The position numbers and the translations under genes are program-made. Of a stretch of DNA of 15,424 nt, positions 1-6,780 are shown in pieces. The DNA is taken from positions 1-15,424 of the forward strand of contig JAITQR010000040.1 in the NCBI GenBank assembly GCA_031288815.1, read 5' to 3'. The notes under the pieces were generated by a model. The model had not been told where the DNA came from. It did not search any database and saw only the letters and a list, made by a program, of their open reading frames with translations. Source of the stretch: Treponema sp. (GTDB lineage Bacteria > Spirochaetota > Spirochaetia > Treponematales > Breznakiellaceae). Numbering within the stretch: position 1 is the stretch's first letter; every line of letters begins with the position of its first letter.

Positions 1-670
1 CCTTGTAAAGCTCCACCGCCGGCAGCTCGGCCGGGGGGCCTCCCGGGCCGGACAACGCGGCCAAGCGGAGGAAGAAATTATCCGCCATGGTCCGGATTAC
101 CCGGCCCGCCGGATAATCCTGGGGAAACAGGTAAGTGTCGGGGAAAAGGTAGCCTTCCATGGTTTCTCCCGGAATCCGGTACTGATTCCGGATCCCCCTG
201 TCCGCGGCGGCCAGCAAAAAATCTTCCTCCCCGCAGATACCCGCTTCCCCGAAGATCCGGGCGGCTTTTTTCAGGGTGATCCCTTCGGGAACCGTTACCC
301 GTACCAGCATCTGCCGGCCCTGAACCAGCAGGGCATGAATGCTCATCTGGCTGGCGGGGATTTCCAGCCGGTAGGAACCGCTCTTGATGTATTCTTTCTC
401 GAAATGGGAAAGGAGGCGCCAGAAATAACGGGTTCTGATGAGCCCCGATTCTTCCAGCCGTTTTCCCACCGACCAGGCGCTTTCCCCCTTCCTTACCTCC
501 AGCAGCACCGAGCCGTCCTCTTCCAGCCGGAGGCCCTCCCCTTCCCGCGGCCCGGTACGGGGGGGTGAATTGACGTAAACAAGAACCCCCGCGGCCAGGG
601 CAAAGACCAGGAGAGAGAAGCAGATAAAAAGACTCAAAAATTTCACTATACGCCGCGCCAGGGGAGACAT
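1..670 (-). CDS. mltG: Endolytic murein transglycosylase MltG (YceG-like), 3' end cut by window edge
   Basis: MltG is an inner-membrane lytic transglycosylase that cuts nascent peptidoglycan strands and helps set glycan length. The frame is open from an ATG at 670 to the left edge, giving 223 codons. Residues 1-11 are basic and cytoplasmic, and residues 12-33 form one transmembrane anchor (KFLSLFICFSLL onward). A YceG-type N-terminal module follows, with ESAWSVGKRLEESGLI near 67-82. Next come VTVPEGITLKKAARIF and the family hallmark EGYLFPDTYLFP, about residues 175-190. The last residues, VELYK, lead into the helix that in this family precedes the catalytic glutamate, so the active site itself lies outside the window. 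It starts 4 bases after the stop of the upstream hydrolase gene with only a weak ribosome site (AAGAG), which suggests translational coupling. Identification rests on recognised motifs. Confidence 0.88.
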   Translation of the reverse strand, partial: MSPLARRIVKFLSLFICFSLLVFALAAGVLVYVNSPPRTGPREGEGLRLEEDGSVLLEVRKGESAWSVGKRLEESGLIRTRYFWRLLSHFEKEYIKSGSYRLEIPASQMSIHALLVQGRQMLVRVTVPEGITLKKAARIFGEAGICGEEDFLLAAADRGIRNQYRIPGETMEGYLFPDTYLFPQDYPAGRVIRTMADNFFLRLAALSGPGGPPAELPAVELYK

Positions 671-674
671 ACTC

Positions 675-1616
675 TTACAGCAGGATCTCCATGCCTTCCA
701 CGGCAAGGGTCAATTCCACATTTTTGATGTTCATCCGCTCGGTATACCAGCGGGCGGACTGGAGGATATTGAAGAGCTTCCGATCGTTGTAAGAGGGATC
801 GTGGTGGAAAAGCACCATCTGCCTGATCCCCCAATTGGCGGCGAAATCCACCGCCAGGCTAAAAGCGCTGTGCCCCCAGTTGTACTTTTCTATGGCCTCC
901 CCCAGGGTATACTGGCAATCTATTACCAGGAGATCGGCGCCGGTAAAAAAAGCGGCGTTTTCCTCGGTTTTTTCAAAATCCATGGGGGAAAGCTCGGTAT
1001 CGGTGGAATAGATGAACCGGTGTTTACCGTCGTCCACCCGGTAGCAGTAACATCCCCCCGGGTGGTTTACCTTTTTACAGGAAATATCCATCCCCAGAAG
1101 GGTAATTTTACCGCTCAAAGTGTGAAAGGTCTTTTTGGCGCCCATGGTATCCATGCCTACCGGGAAATAGGGAGCCCGCATTTGTCCCTGGAGAAAATTC
1201 TCCAGTTCCCGATTGGGGGAATAAAAATCGATAGCCACGGTGGCATCGTAAGCGGGGCCGAAAAAGGGTAATCCCTGCAGGTGATCCCAGTGAAAGTGGG
1301 AAAAAAACAGATGGTACCGGGAAGGCTTGGGTGTTTCCCTGGCCAGGGCTATCCCCATTTCACGAATTCCCGAACCCGCGTCGAATATAAAGATATCCGG
1401 GGAATTGTCCTGGTTTACCGTTACGCAGGGGGTATTCCCTCCTACCGTGCCGAAGAGCCAGGGGGGAAGCTCGGAAAGAAAACGTTCCCGGCTGTCCGCG
1501 CTGGCAATGTCTTCCGGGGTAAGCCGTTCCAGGATGGCGGAGATCTTGCTTTTGATTTGAGCCGGCGACGGCGGCGCGGGCAGGGAACCCCTGACCCCCC
1601 AAAAACGGATACGCAT
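675..1616 (-). CDS. Metallo-beta-lactamase-fold hydrolase (phosphodiesterase-like)
   Basis: A 313-residue MBL-fold metal hydrolase, predicted cytoplasmic with no signal peptide. The strand MRIRFWGVRGSLPAP at the N-terminus is typical of the PhnP/RNase Z-like and cyclic-nucleotide phosphodiesterase-like branch. The metal ligands are visible: H107-x-H109-x-D111-H112 (SHFHWDH), H185, D206 (STDTE) and H249 (WGHS); H271-H272-D273 follows near the C-terminus. About 35 residues (20-55) between the first strand and the GGNTPC segment form a helical insert. Relatives are often annotated only as MBL-fold hydrolases and some are fused to signalling domains, so the substrate cannot be read from the sequence; a phosphodiester is the best guess. 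The ATG follows the TAG stop of the cysteine-cluster gene with no gap. A G-run 5-10 bases upstream could serve as ribosome site. Confidence 0.85.
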   Translation of the reverse strand: MRIRFWGVRGSLPAPPSPAQIKSKISAILERLTPEDIASADSRERFLSELPPWLFGTVGGNTPCVTVNQDNSPDIFIFDAGSGIREMGIALARETPKPSRYHLFFSHFHWDHLQGLPFFGPAYDATVAIDFYSPNRELENFLQGQMRAPYFPVGMDTMGAKKTFHTLSGKITLLGMDISCKKVNHPGGCYCYRVDDGKHRFIYSTDTELSPMDFEKTEENAAFFTGADLLVIDCQYTLGEAIEKYNWGHSAFSLAVDFAANWGIRQMVLFHHDPSYNDRKLFNILQSARWYTERMNIKNVELTLAVEGMEILL

Positions 1617-2078
1617 CTAAACCCCCGGCAGCGTCTTATCTCTTATGATTACCGGTTCAGCCAACCGGGTTTTAAGACACGCCTCAATCTGAGCCAAACT
1701 GTGGAATTTTCCCTTTCCCATACCCGGACAAGCCGCTTTGGCGGCATCCCAGGAGCCCCGGGAGGACAGGACCGAATCCCAGAAGGGAAAATTCCGGCAC
1801 TGCAAAGGCCGGCTCCGGTAAACCACGCAGCCATCGTTCCAGAAAACGCAATCGTAGCCGGCTTTCTCTTTTAGCGAAAGATATTCTTTCCCGCCGTCCG
1901 GACGAACCCAGCGGCAATAGGTCTTTATAAAATCCCGCCGGGGCATTTTTTGTTCCGCCGCCAGGAGATCCAGATCCCTTTCGGAAAGGAACACGTACCC
2001 GCTCTCGTACCGGCAACAAGCGGAACAACGGGTACAGGAAAAGAAAAGCCCGTCATGATAAAAAGGCCGTTTTGCCAC
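1617..2078 (-). CDS. YkgJ/UPF0153-type CxxCxxCC cysteine-cluster protein
   Basis: A 153-residue protein of the YkgJ (UPF0153) family, whose cysteines are thought to bind a metal, zinc or an iron-sulphur cluster; the biochemical role is unsettled. The diagnostic motif FSCTRCSACCR lies at residues 13-23 (C15, C18, C21, C22). Further cysteines are C55, C77, C84, C94, C117 and C134, with the family-typical RPLQCRNFPFW at 90-100. No signal peptide or membrane segment is visible. The start is GTG at 2078, supported by AAGGA 8 bases upstream on the minus strand; no better ATG exists before the first cysteine. It is first in a minus-strand unit with the MBL hydrolase and mltG, and is divergent from pstS. 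Family assignment is firm, function is not known. Confidence 0.85.
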   Translation of the reverse strand: MAKRPFYHDGLFFSCTRCSACCRYESGYVFLSERDLDLLAAEQKMPRRDFIKTYCRWVRPDGGKEYLSLKEKAGYDCVFWNDGCVVYRSRPLQCRNFPFWDSVLSSRGSWDAAKAACPGMGKGKFHSLAQIEACLKTRLAEPVIIRDKTLPGV

Positions 2079-2096
2079 TATCCAGATCCTTAAAAT

Positions 2097-2125
2097 TTTC
2101 CCAAAACCCGGTTGGTTTTGGGAAA
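2097..2125 (-). promoter_or_regulatory. Perfect 12-bp hairpin in the leader of the cysteine-cluster gene
   Basis: TTTCCCAAAACC (2097-2108) and GGTTTTGGGAAA (2114-2125) are exact inverted copies around a 5-base loop. On the minus strand the hairpin ends 5 bases before the AAGGA ribosome site, and it lies downstream of the promoter candidate at 2144-2173, so it would be in the 5' untranslated RNA. No uninterrupted T-run follows on either strand, so a simple intrinsic terminator is not supported. It could also be a DNA operator. Confidence 0.55.
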
Positions 2126-2143
2126 GCCGCTCCCGCTTCTTAC

Positions 2144-2173
2144 TTTATAACCGTAAAAATCAACATTTTGCAA
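2144..2173 (-). promoter_or_regulatory. Candidate sigma-70 promoter for the minus-strand unit
   Basis: Read on the minus strand, TTGCAA (2173-2168) and TATAAA (2149-2144) are separated by 18 bases, matching the consensus at 4 of 6 and 5 of 6 positions. Transcription would begin near 2137 and give a leader of about 60 bases containing the 12-bp hairpin. This is pattern matching only; no other pair in the region looked as good. Confidence 0.45.
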
Positions 2174-2203
2174 GAGGCCTGCCGGGACGCTTAAAAGCCT
2201 GGG

Positions 2204-2239
2204 GCCGTTTCGAAATACCGGGCCGGATTTTAAAACGGC
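2204..2239. repeat. Imperfect 13-bp inverted repeat upstream of the Pho-box array
   Basis: The left arm GCCGTTTCGAAAT (2204-2216) and right arm ATTTTAAAACGGC (2227-2239) pair at 11 of 13 positions. The spacer ACCGGGCCGG (2217-2226) itself contains a CCGG...CCGG palindrome. It lies 10 bases upstream of the Pho-box-like array, inside the divergent region. It could be a second operator or a factor-binding site; no T-run follows, so a terminator is unlikely. Confidence 0.4.
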
Positions 2240-2249
2240 GCCTCGGTTT

Positions 2250-2289
2250 TTAATCAAATTTTAACCAACTCCTCACGAGTCCCTAACCG
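2250..2289 (+). promoter_or_regulatory. Pho-box-like array of four 7-mers at 11-bp spacing (predicted PhoB site)
   Basis: TTAATCA (2250), TTAACCA (2261), CTCACGA (2272) and CTAACCG (2283) start exactly 11 bases apart, each separated by 4 bases; the first spacer, AATT, is fully A/T. PhoB and PhoP proteins are known to bind 7-base direct repeats at this periodicity, as in the E. coli Pho box and the TTAACA-like repeats of Bacillus. The first two units match each other at 6 of 7 bases; the last two are looser. The operon downstream encodes its own PhoB, so autoregulation under phosphate limitation is the natural reading. Confidence 0.6.
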
Positions 2290-2297
2290 GGGCCCCT

Positions 2298-2303
2298 TAC
2301 AGT
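2298..2303 (+). promoter_or_regulatory. Candidate -10 element of the pstS promoter
   Basis: TACAGT begins 9 bases after the last Pho-box unit ends, close to the spacing known for PhoB-activated promoters, where the Pho box replaces the -35 element. CTTAAT at 2312-2317 is an alternative. No good -35 sequence is seen. Confidence 0.35.
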
Positions 2304-2321
2304 AAAGCCAACTTAATACCC

Positions 2322-2327
2322 AAGGAG
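2322..2327 (+). promoter_or_regulatory. Ribosome-binding site that fixes the pstS start
   Basis: AAGGAG lies 5 bases upstream of the ATG at 2333. The in-frame GTG at 2327 overlaps this site and cannot be the start, so translation begins MKKLSII rather than MVMKKLS. Confidence 0.75.
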
Positions 2328-2332
2328 TGGTT

Positions 2333-3196
2333 ATGAAAAAGCTTTCCATCATCTTTCTGCTGACGGTTGTATCCCTGGTTTCCGTTTTTCCGGGGGGAAC
2401 AAAAGAACAAAAAGCAAGCGGCGGAAGCCAGTCCGTAGCGGCCGTCCAGAGTTCCGCGCCGGCTCCCTATACCGTAACTGTAGCCGGTTCTACTTCGGTA
2501 AGCCCCCTGATGGAACTCCTGACCGCCGATTATGCCAAGGTACGGAGCAATGTCAAGTTTAACATCAGCGCCACCGGGTCCGGCGACGGGATTAAGGCGG
2601 TTCCGGCTGAAACCGCCGAAATCGGGATGTCCAGCCGGGAATTGAGCCCCGCGGAGATAGGAACCGGCATCGACGAGCATCTTATCGCCATTGACGGTAT
2701 CGCGGTGATCGTCAATGCAAACAACCCTGTTTCCGGTCTCAGCATCGAACAGATCCGGGATATTTATACCGGCGCGCTTACCGACTGGAGCCAGGCTGGA
2801 GGCAGATCCGGCAAAATCGCCGTGGTTTCACGGGAACCGGGATCGGGAACCAGGGGCGCTTTTGAGGAAATTGTCAAGTTCCAGGATAAACTGGTAATGG
2901 GCGCTATCGAATTCGACGGAACCGGCGCGGTAAAAGCGGAAATTTCCCGCAACGCCGACGCTATCGGTTACATTTCCCTGGGATCGGTGGACAACTCGGT
3001 TAAACCCCTGAGTGTCGGCGGAGTCACCGCCACTACCGCCAATGTGGTAAACGGCAGTTACAAAATCGCCCGTCCCTTCCTCCTCCTCACCAAAAAAGGC
3101 AAGACACTGAACAGCGAAACCAAGGCATTTCTTGACTGGATTTTAACGGAGCCGGGACAGGCTATCGTTAAAACAAGCTGGATTTCCGTTAAGTAA
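2333..3196 (+). CDS. pstS: Phosphate ABC transporter, substrate-binding protein PstS
   Basis: PstS captures phosphate outside the cytoplasmic membrane and delivers it to the PstCA channel. The 287-residue protein has an N-terminal export signal (residues 1-19, MKKLSIIFLLTVVSLVSVF), then a low-complexity linker (about 22-45). The mature domain starts at TVTVAGSTSVSPLMELL, where AGSTSVSP (51-58) is the first phosphate loop. GSGDGI (82-87), MSSRE (99-103) and REPGSGTRGAF (167-177) complete the pocket expected of this family. There is no cysteine near the end of the signal, so it is not a standard lipoprotein, and no clear A-x-A cleavage site is visible either. The gene opens the Pho operon under a Pho-box-like array and is followed after 26 bases by pstC, whose strong purine-rich ribosome site lies in that gap. 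Confidence 0.93.
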   Translation: MKKLSIIFLLTVVSLVSVFPGGTKEQKASGGSQSVAAVQSSAPAPYTVTVAGSTSVSPLMELLTADYAKVRSNVKFNISATGSGDGIKAVPAETAEIGMSSRELSPAEIGTGIDEHLIAIDGIAVIVNANNPVSGLSIEQIRDIYTGALTDWSQAGGRSGKIAVVSREPGSGTRGAFEEIVKFQDKLVMGAIEFDGTGAVKAEISRNADAIGYISLGSVDNSVKPLSVGGVTATTANVVNGSYKIARPFLLLTKKGKTLNSETKAFLDWILTEPGQAIVKTSWISVK

Positions 3197-3222
3197 AAAA
3201 GTAAAAAAGGGAGAGGGGGAGA

Positions 3223-4485
3223 ATGATGTTTGACCGCCGCTGGTTTGATGTTTTTTTTGCCGCTCTCTTCCGGTTCATGTCCCTCAGTTCAGTGCTTGCC
3301 CTGGCCTCCATCCTGCTCTTCGTCTTTCTTCAGGGTGTGGGGCCTTTTATTTTTTCCACCGCCCCGGGGATACGGATCGTCCCGGAAAGAATCGAAGAGA
3401 TAAAGGTTAACGGCATTGTCTACCGGAACCACACAACCTTTATCCATATCCCCCCGGATACCGGCCTTATATCCATACATTTTTCCGGCGGGGAATCCCC
3501 GCGGGTTTTGGAAATCGGTGTAAACAAGGGCGAAAAAGATCCACAAAAGAGTATCGATTTTATTCAAAGCGAGGGGGGAGAAATTACGTACCCCCAGGCG
3601 TACACCTACACGGTAAGCTATCCGGGGCCTCTGCCCGGCTCGTCGGCAAAGGTGCATATATTACTGCCTGAAAAACCCTACGGTTTTTTTGCTTTTATCA
3701 CCGGTCTTGAATGGAGACCGGCTTACAACAAGGTGTACGGCATCCTTCCCATGATAGCCGGAACCATCCTCGTAAGTTTCGCGGCCATCATTTTGGGGCT
3801 TCCCCTGGCGCTATTCTCGGGGGTTTTCCTCGCGGAATTTGTCCCGCAAAAGACGGCGTTCCTCATCAGAAGCGGTATAGAGCTGCTGGCGGGCATTCCC
3901 TCGGTGGTCTATGGGTTTTTTGGCCTTATGGTTATCGTTCCCTGGGTTAAAAAAATATTCCGCGTCCCTTCGGGAAACGGCCTTCTCGCGGCGGCCCTGG
4001 TTCTGGGGGTAATGATACTGCCCACGGTTATCACCATAGCGGAAACATCCCTCCGGGCCGTACCCGATTCCATACGGGAAGCGAGCCTTTCCCTGGGGGC
4101 AAGCAAAATGCAGACAGCCTGGGCGGTGGTTCTGCCCCACGCCCGCTCGGGGGTATTGGCCGGGCTTATCCTGGGAATCTCCCGCGCCGTGGGGGAAACC
4201 ATGGCCGTCATCCTTGTGGCGGGGAATTCCCCCCAGCTTATCCGGGGCCTTACGGACAGCGTGCGTACCCTTACCGCCACCATAGCCCTCGAAATGGGAT
4301 ACGCCGAGGGCCGGCACAGCGAAATACTGTTTTCTATCGGCGTAGTGCTGTTCGTCTTCATCCTGATTCTGAACAGCCTTATTCTCCGGTATACCCGGTC
4401 GGGCACCGAAACGGTCACGGCTTTAACGCCGGCTTCAAGCCAGGCTTCCGGCCCGGCGGCAGCTCAGGAAAGGGAGGAAGGGTGA
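3223..4485 (+). CDS. pstC: Phosphate ABC transporter permease PstC with large periplasmic insertion
   Basis: PstC and PstA form the membrane channel of the phosphate importer. At 420 residues this is about 100 longer than common PstC proteins. A first transmembrane helix (about 22-42) is followed by roughly 110 residues of predicted periplasmic sequence (42-150), before the usual FFAFITGLEWRP (155-166) and the permease core. Core motifs are GVFLAEFVPQKT (200-211), ELLAGIPSVVYGFFGL (220-235), the EAA loop REASLSLGASKMQTAW (285-300) and SRAVGETMAVI (320-330). A 30-residue Ala/Ser/Pro-rich tail follows the last helix. ATG codons at 3223 and 3226 are both possible starts behind a purine-rich site (GGGAGAGGGGGAG). 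The stop overlaps the pstA start. Confidence 0.92.
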   Translation: MMFDRRWFDVFFAALFRFMSLSSVLALASILLFVFLQGVGPFIFSTAPGIRIVPERIEEIKVNGIVYRNHTTFIHIPPDTGLISIHFSGGESPRVLEIGVNKGEKDPQKSIDFIQSEGGEITYPQAYTYTVSYPGPLPGSSAKVHILLPEKPYGFFAFITGLEWRPAYNKVYGILPMIAGTILVSFAAIILGLPLALFSGVFLAEFVPQKTAFLIRSGIELLAGIPSVVYGFFGLMVIVPWVKKIFRVPSGNGLLAAALVLGVMILPTVITIAETSLRAVPDSIREASLSLGASKMQTAWAVVLPHARSGVLAGLILGISRAVGETMAVILVAGNSPQLIRGLTDSVRTLTATIALEMGYAEGRHSEILFSIGVVLFVFILILNSLILRYTRSGTETVTALTPASSQASGPAAAQEREEG

Positions 4486-5324
4486 TCAAAACCAGAAAGA
4501 TCCGCGACCGCTTCCTTTACGGGATCATGGCGGCCGGCCTGGCAAGTACGGCGTTTATACTTTTTTTCATCCTTGCCTATGTCCTTGTCCAGTCCGCCGG
4601 GTTCCTCAATTTCTCCTTTATTTTTAGCCCCGCCGAAAAAGGCGGTGTTTTCCCCATGGCCCTCACCACCTTTTACCTGGTTCTGGTTTCCCTTATAACC
4701 GCGCTGCCGGTGGGGATAATGACCGCGATTTTCCTCAACGAATACGCGGGTAACACCCCCGTAACCCGCCTGCTCCGTTTGGCTATTGAAACTTTGGCGG
4801 GCATACCCTCGATCATTTACGGCCTTTTCGGCCTTTTAATGTTCTGCCGGATTTTTAAACTCGGCCAGTCCATCATAGCCGGGGCCTTTACCCTGAGCAT
4901 CATGATCCTGCCGGTGATCATACGAACCGTGGAGGAATCCCTTAAAACCATTCCCGATTCTTTCCGGGAAGGAAGCCTCTCCCTGGGGGCGACGAAATTC
5001 CAGACCATTTTTTTTGTGGTTATCCCTCCGGCCCTGCCGGGAATCCTTACCTCGGCGATCCTCGCCATAGGCAGGGTGGTTGGGGAATCCGCGCCGGTAT
5101 TGCTTACCGTGGGAATAAGCCGGAACCTGCCCAGATCGATTTTTGAATCCGGCCGTACCCTGACCATACACCTTTACTACCTGACCAAAGAGGCGATAGA
5201 TCCCGGCGATTTCGGCGCCGCCTTCGCCTCCGCGGCGGTACTCATTCTGCTGGTGCTTTTGATCAACTCGGCGACAAAGATCGTCACCTGGCTGTTTAAA
5301 AAAAGGATTGGAGGAAGCCAATGA
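4482..5324 (+). CDS. pstA: Phosphate ABC transporter permease PstA
   Basis: The second channel subunit of the phosphate importer, 280 residues, normal length for the family. A membrane helix at about 14-38 is followed by a short loop containing [20 protein letters not shown]. The permease core shows [18 protein letters not shown] (102-119), the EAA loop [15 protein letters not shown] (161-175), which contacts PstB, and [13 protein letters not shown] (197-209). The start is GTG at 4482, which shares bases with the pstC TGA stop (GTGA overlap). GGGAGG 4 bases upstream supports it. The C-terminus, [10 protein letters not shown], is basic and cytoplasmic. Unlike PstC it has no enlarged periplasmic loop. 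Confidence 0.93.
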   Translation: MIKTRKIRDRFLYGIMAAGLASTAFILFFILAYVLVQSAGFLNFSFIFSPAEKGGVFPMALTTFYLVLVSLITALPVGIMTAIFLNEYAGNTPVTRLLRLAIETLAGIPSIIYGLFGLLMFCRIFKLGQSIIAGAFTLSIMILPVIIRTVEESLKTIPDSFREGSLSLGATKFQTIFFVVIPPALPGILTSAILAIGRVVGESAPVLLTVGISRNLPRSIFESGRTLTIHLYYLTKEAIDPGDFGAAFASAAVLILLVLLINSATKIVTWLFKKRIGGSQ

Positions 5325-6112
5325 AACCGGAAGAAAACCGGGGGGATGCTGTTGCCGGGGAGGAATATAAAATTGAAGTCAAAGACCTGGATCTCTTTTA
5401 CGGCGATTTTCAGGCCCTGAAAAAGATCAACTTTTCCCTTGCCCCGCGGGAAGTGTCTTCCCTCATCGGCCCTTCGGGCTGCGGAAAGTCAAGCTTCATC
5501 AGGATACTTAACCGCATGAACGATCTTATCCCTTCCTGCCGCGTCAGGGGAATAGTGCTGCTTGACGGGGATGACATCTACGGCGGCATTGACGTAACGG
5601 AACTGCGGACCAGGGTGGGCATGGTGTTTCAGAAGCCGAACCCTTTTAACATGAACATTTTTGACAACGTGGCTTACGGCAGGAGGATGCAGGGGCTGCG
5701 GAACAGGAGAAAGCTTGAGGAGCTGGTCGAAGTATCTCTCACCAAAGCGGCTCTCTGGGAGGAGGTAAAAGACCGGCTTAAAAAACCGGCCATGAGCCTT
5801 TCGGGGGGCCAGCAGCAGCGGCTCTGCATAGCCCGGAGCATCGCCATGGAGCCGGAGGTGATTTTAATGGACGAACCCACCAGCGCCCTTGATCCTATCG
5901 CCACGGGGAAAATAGAGGAACTAATCGGGGAACTCAAAAAGGACTACAGTATTATTATCGTGACTCACGCCATGCATCAGGCGGCGCGGGTAAGCGACAA
6001 AACCGCCTTTTTTCTTTTGGGGGAAATTATCGAATGGGGCGACACCAAAACGCTTTTTACCAATCCCCGGGACAAGAGAACCGACGATTATATTTCAGGG
6101 AGGTTTGGCTGA
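5321..6112 (+). CDS. pstB: Phosphate ABC transporter ATP-binding protein PstB
   Basis: PstB is the cytoplasmic ATPase that powers phosphate import, working as a dimer under PstC/PstA. All key elements are intact in 263 residues: Walker [10 protein letters not shown] (50-58), the Q-loop in [11 protein letters not shown] (Q104), which is characteristic of PstB, the ABC signature LSGGQQQR (160-167), Walker [14 protein letters not shown] (180-192, catalytic E185) and the switch histidine H216 (VTHAM). Residues 1-17 form an extra charged N-terminal tail before the first strand. The ATG overlaps the pstA TGA stop (ATGA) with GGAGG 6 bases upstream, indicating coupled translation. Confidence 0.96.
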   Translation: MKPEENRGDAVAGEEYKIEVKDLDLFYGDFQALKKINFSLAPREVSSLIGPSGCGKSSFIRILNRMNDLIPSCRVRGIVLLDGDDIYGGIDVTELRTRVGMVFQKPNPFNMNIFDNVAYGRRMQGLRNRRKLEELVEVSLTKAALWEEVKDRLKKPAMSLSGGQQQRLCIARSIAMEPEVILMDEPTSALDPIATGKIEELIGELKKDYSIIIVTHAMHQAARVSDKTAFFLLGEIIEWGDTKTLFTNPRDKRTDDYISGRFG

Positions 6113-6117
6113 TCTTT

Positions 6118-6780
6118 ATGGAAAACAGACGGGCGCTTTTTTCGGAAGAAATGGATCGGGTGCGCCACGATATTCTGGCCATGGCTTCCCTGGTTGAGGA
6201 AGGGCTCGGAAAAGCCCTGACGGCCTTTCAGAACAACGACAAGGAACTGGCAAGGGCCGTCTGGGAAGCCGATGAGGCGGTTAACGCGATGCAGTTGAAA
6301 ATTGACGATGAAACAGTTGTGCTCATCGCCACCCAGCAGCCGGTAGCCAGGGATCTGCGGGAAATTTTTATCATCATGAAAATTACGGCGAACCTTGAAC
6401 GGGCCGGTGATTATGCGGTACATTTAGCGAAGACGGCCATAAAGCTTTCGGGAAAAACATCGTTCCGCGCCATGGAACGCCTGGAGCGTATGGTAAAAAC
6501 CGGCCAGGAGATGATCGAGGCCTCCATATCCGCCTACCTGAAACAGGACGCGGAAGCGGCGCGGAAAACCGCCGCCATGGACGACATCATAGACGAGGAA
6601 CATAAAAAGCTTTCCAAGGAGATGCTGAAACTCATGAAGAAACACCCGGAACTGCTGAAAAAGGCCCTTCGCTTTCTCCTTACATCGGGGAACCTTGAAC
6701 GCCTGGGGGATCATATTACCAATATCTGCGAGGCCATAATTTATATGAGTGAAAGCAGGCACGAAGAGCTCAATGAATAA
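6118..6780 (+). CDS. phoU: Phosphate signalling regulator PhoU
   Basis: PhoU links the Pst transporter to the PhoR kinase and holds the Pho response off when phosphate is plentiful. The 220-residue protein is all helical, with the two PhoU repeats expected of the family. Each repeat carries its metal-binding signature: TANLERAGDYAVHLAK (90-105) and SGNLERLGDHITNICEA (190-206). The N-terminus, RALFSEEMDRVRHDIL, is typical. The ATG at 6118 is chosen because longer in-frame readings run back through pstB in another frame. The nearest good ribosome site, GGGAGG, is 14 bases upstream, too far, so initiation probably depends on ribosomes finishing pstB 5 bases earlier. The 3' end overlaps phoB by 8 bases. 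Confidence 0.93.
   Translation: MENRRALFSEEMDRVRHDILAMASLVEEGLGKALTAFQNNDKELARAVWEADEAVNAMQLKIDDETVVLIATQQPVARDLREIFIIMKITANLERAGDYAVHLAKTAIKLSGKTSFRAMERLERMVKTGQEMIEASISAYLKQDAEAARKTAAMDDIIDEEHKKLSKEMLKLMKKHPELLKKALRFLLTSGNLERLGDHITNICEAIIYMSESRHEELNE

Noticed and set aside
1281..1874. A 197-codon plus-strand open frame opposite the hydrolase and cysteine-cluster genes
   Set aside because: Both minus-strand genes have clear catalytic or metal-binding motifs; the antisense frame has none and spans their junction.
2097..2125. The 12-bp hairpin as an intrinsic terminator between divergent units
   Set aside because: The genes diverge, so no transcript should end here, and neither strand has the uninterrupted T-run expected.
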